DNA of 64,000 nucleotides from JBNLBS01 sp050303415 (GTDB lineage: Bacteria; Pseudomonadota; Gammaproteobacteria; Methylococcales; Methylomonadaceae): contig JBNLBS010000005.1 in NCBI GenBank assembly GCA_050303415.1, forward strand, positions 124,001 to 188,000, read 5' to 3'. Made by a program: the position numbers and the translations under genes. Position 1 is the stretch's first letter. Every line of letters begins with the position of its first letter. The notes below the pieces were generated by a model. The model did no database searches, was not told the origin of the DNA, and saw only the letters and a program-made list of their open reading frames with translations. This document shows, piece by piece, positions 63,701 through 64,000 of this stretch.

Positions 63701-64000
63701 ATGAATCGCATTTTTATCGGCTTTGCCAGTCTTGCTGTCTGTCTAATCATTATTACCGGCATCGGTGTATACTTACTTGCTTTATACGATGTCCAGCAGG
63801 CTAAACAGCAAGCGGCAGAAAAAATTGCTCAAAGCACGGCCGCCAGTCTGGCCAATCAACTGACCACCATGAACACTCTGCTCGGCAATATGGCCCAGGA
63901 TGAAGATGTAATTGCTGCTGTCAGTCAAAGGGATGAATTAAAATGTGCACAAATAGAAGCAAAGCTAGGTCATTATTTACCCCAAGCTTTAAAAGTCCGC
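63701..64000 (+). CDS. Membrane-anchored protein, truncated by window end (algC-type position)
   Basis: The first 100 residues are visible and the frame is open at the window edge. GGAG lies nine bases before the ATG. A single N-terminal membrane helix (FIGFASLAVCLIIITGIGVYLLAL) is followed by a helical, probably periplasmic stretch (QQAKQQAAEKIAQSTAASLANQL). In pseudomonads coaBC-dut is followed by algC, whose product can have an N-terminal membrane extension, so a phosphomannomutase/phosphoglucomutase with such an extension is likely. The catalytic part is outside the window. Confidence 0.55.
   Translation, partial: MNRIFIGFASLAVCLIIITGIGVYLLALYDVQQAKQQAAEKIAQSTAASLANQLTTMNTLLGNMAQDEDVIAAVSQRDELKCAQIEAKLGHYLPQALKVR

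Overview
The window looks like a chromosome segment of a low-to-moderate GC gammaproteobacterium. Order and content of the core genes (polA-engB-cytochrome c4-ResB/CcsA-dsbA; recC-recB; coaBC-dut followed by a membrane-anchored gene where pseudomonads carry algC) fit Gammaproteobacteria. A Methylococcales-type methanotroph is my best guess, but this is inference and no marker gene in the window proves it.

Positions 1-33892 are an AT-rich surface-glycan locus. It falls into blocks separated by long gene-free gaps, each of which holds a decayed transposase. Block A (1-5694, minus) has an N-acetyl sugar amidotransferase, a divergent NeuB-like protein lacking a metal-ligand histidine, an APH-type kinase, a GT-B-like protein and a PhyH-type dioxygenase. 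Block B (7062-21201, both strands) has a PglC-like initiating transferase, the nonulosonate trio neuA/neuB/neuC, two alternating SDR and Gfo/Idh/MocA pairs, two large putative glycosyltransferases, an ABC-type membrane domain without ATPase, a third Gfo/Idh/MocA protein and a TviB/WbpO-type UDP-sugar dehydrogenase. Block C (21909-29427, minus) is one tightly overlapping operon: Wzx flippase, four SAM-dependent methyltransferase-like proteins, Ugd and two glycosyltransferases. Block D (30550-33892, minus) is cysC-rfbA-rfbC-rfbD, then a secreted ComEA-like protein. Together these suggest a CMP-nonulosonate-, uronate- and rhamnose-containing, methylated and perhaps sulfated glycan built on a lipid carrier and flipped by Wzx. 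No Wzy polymerase, rfbB or legB/legC/legH is visible here.

Positions 33900-64000 are core genome with higher GC: DNA polymerase I, EngB, a system II cytochrome c maturation cluster with cytochrome c4 and DsbA, a GGEEF diguanylate cyclase, RecD, a REC-PAS-PAS-GGDEF-EAL regulator with an altered EAL active site, a GAF-MshEN-type secretion/pilus ATPase without pilus neighbours, RecB, RecC, an HDOD/hybrid histidine kinase operon, RadC, CoaBC, Dut and the start of a membrane-anchored protein cut by the window end.

The strongest candidates for something undescribed are block A, with its metal-ligand-deficient NeuB homologue and its kinase/amidotransferase/dioxygenase partners, and the tandem SDR-Gfo/Idh pairs behind neuA. 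No rRNA, tRNA or CRISPR array was recognised.
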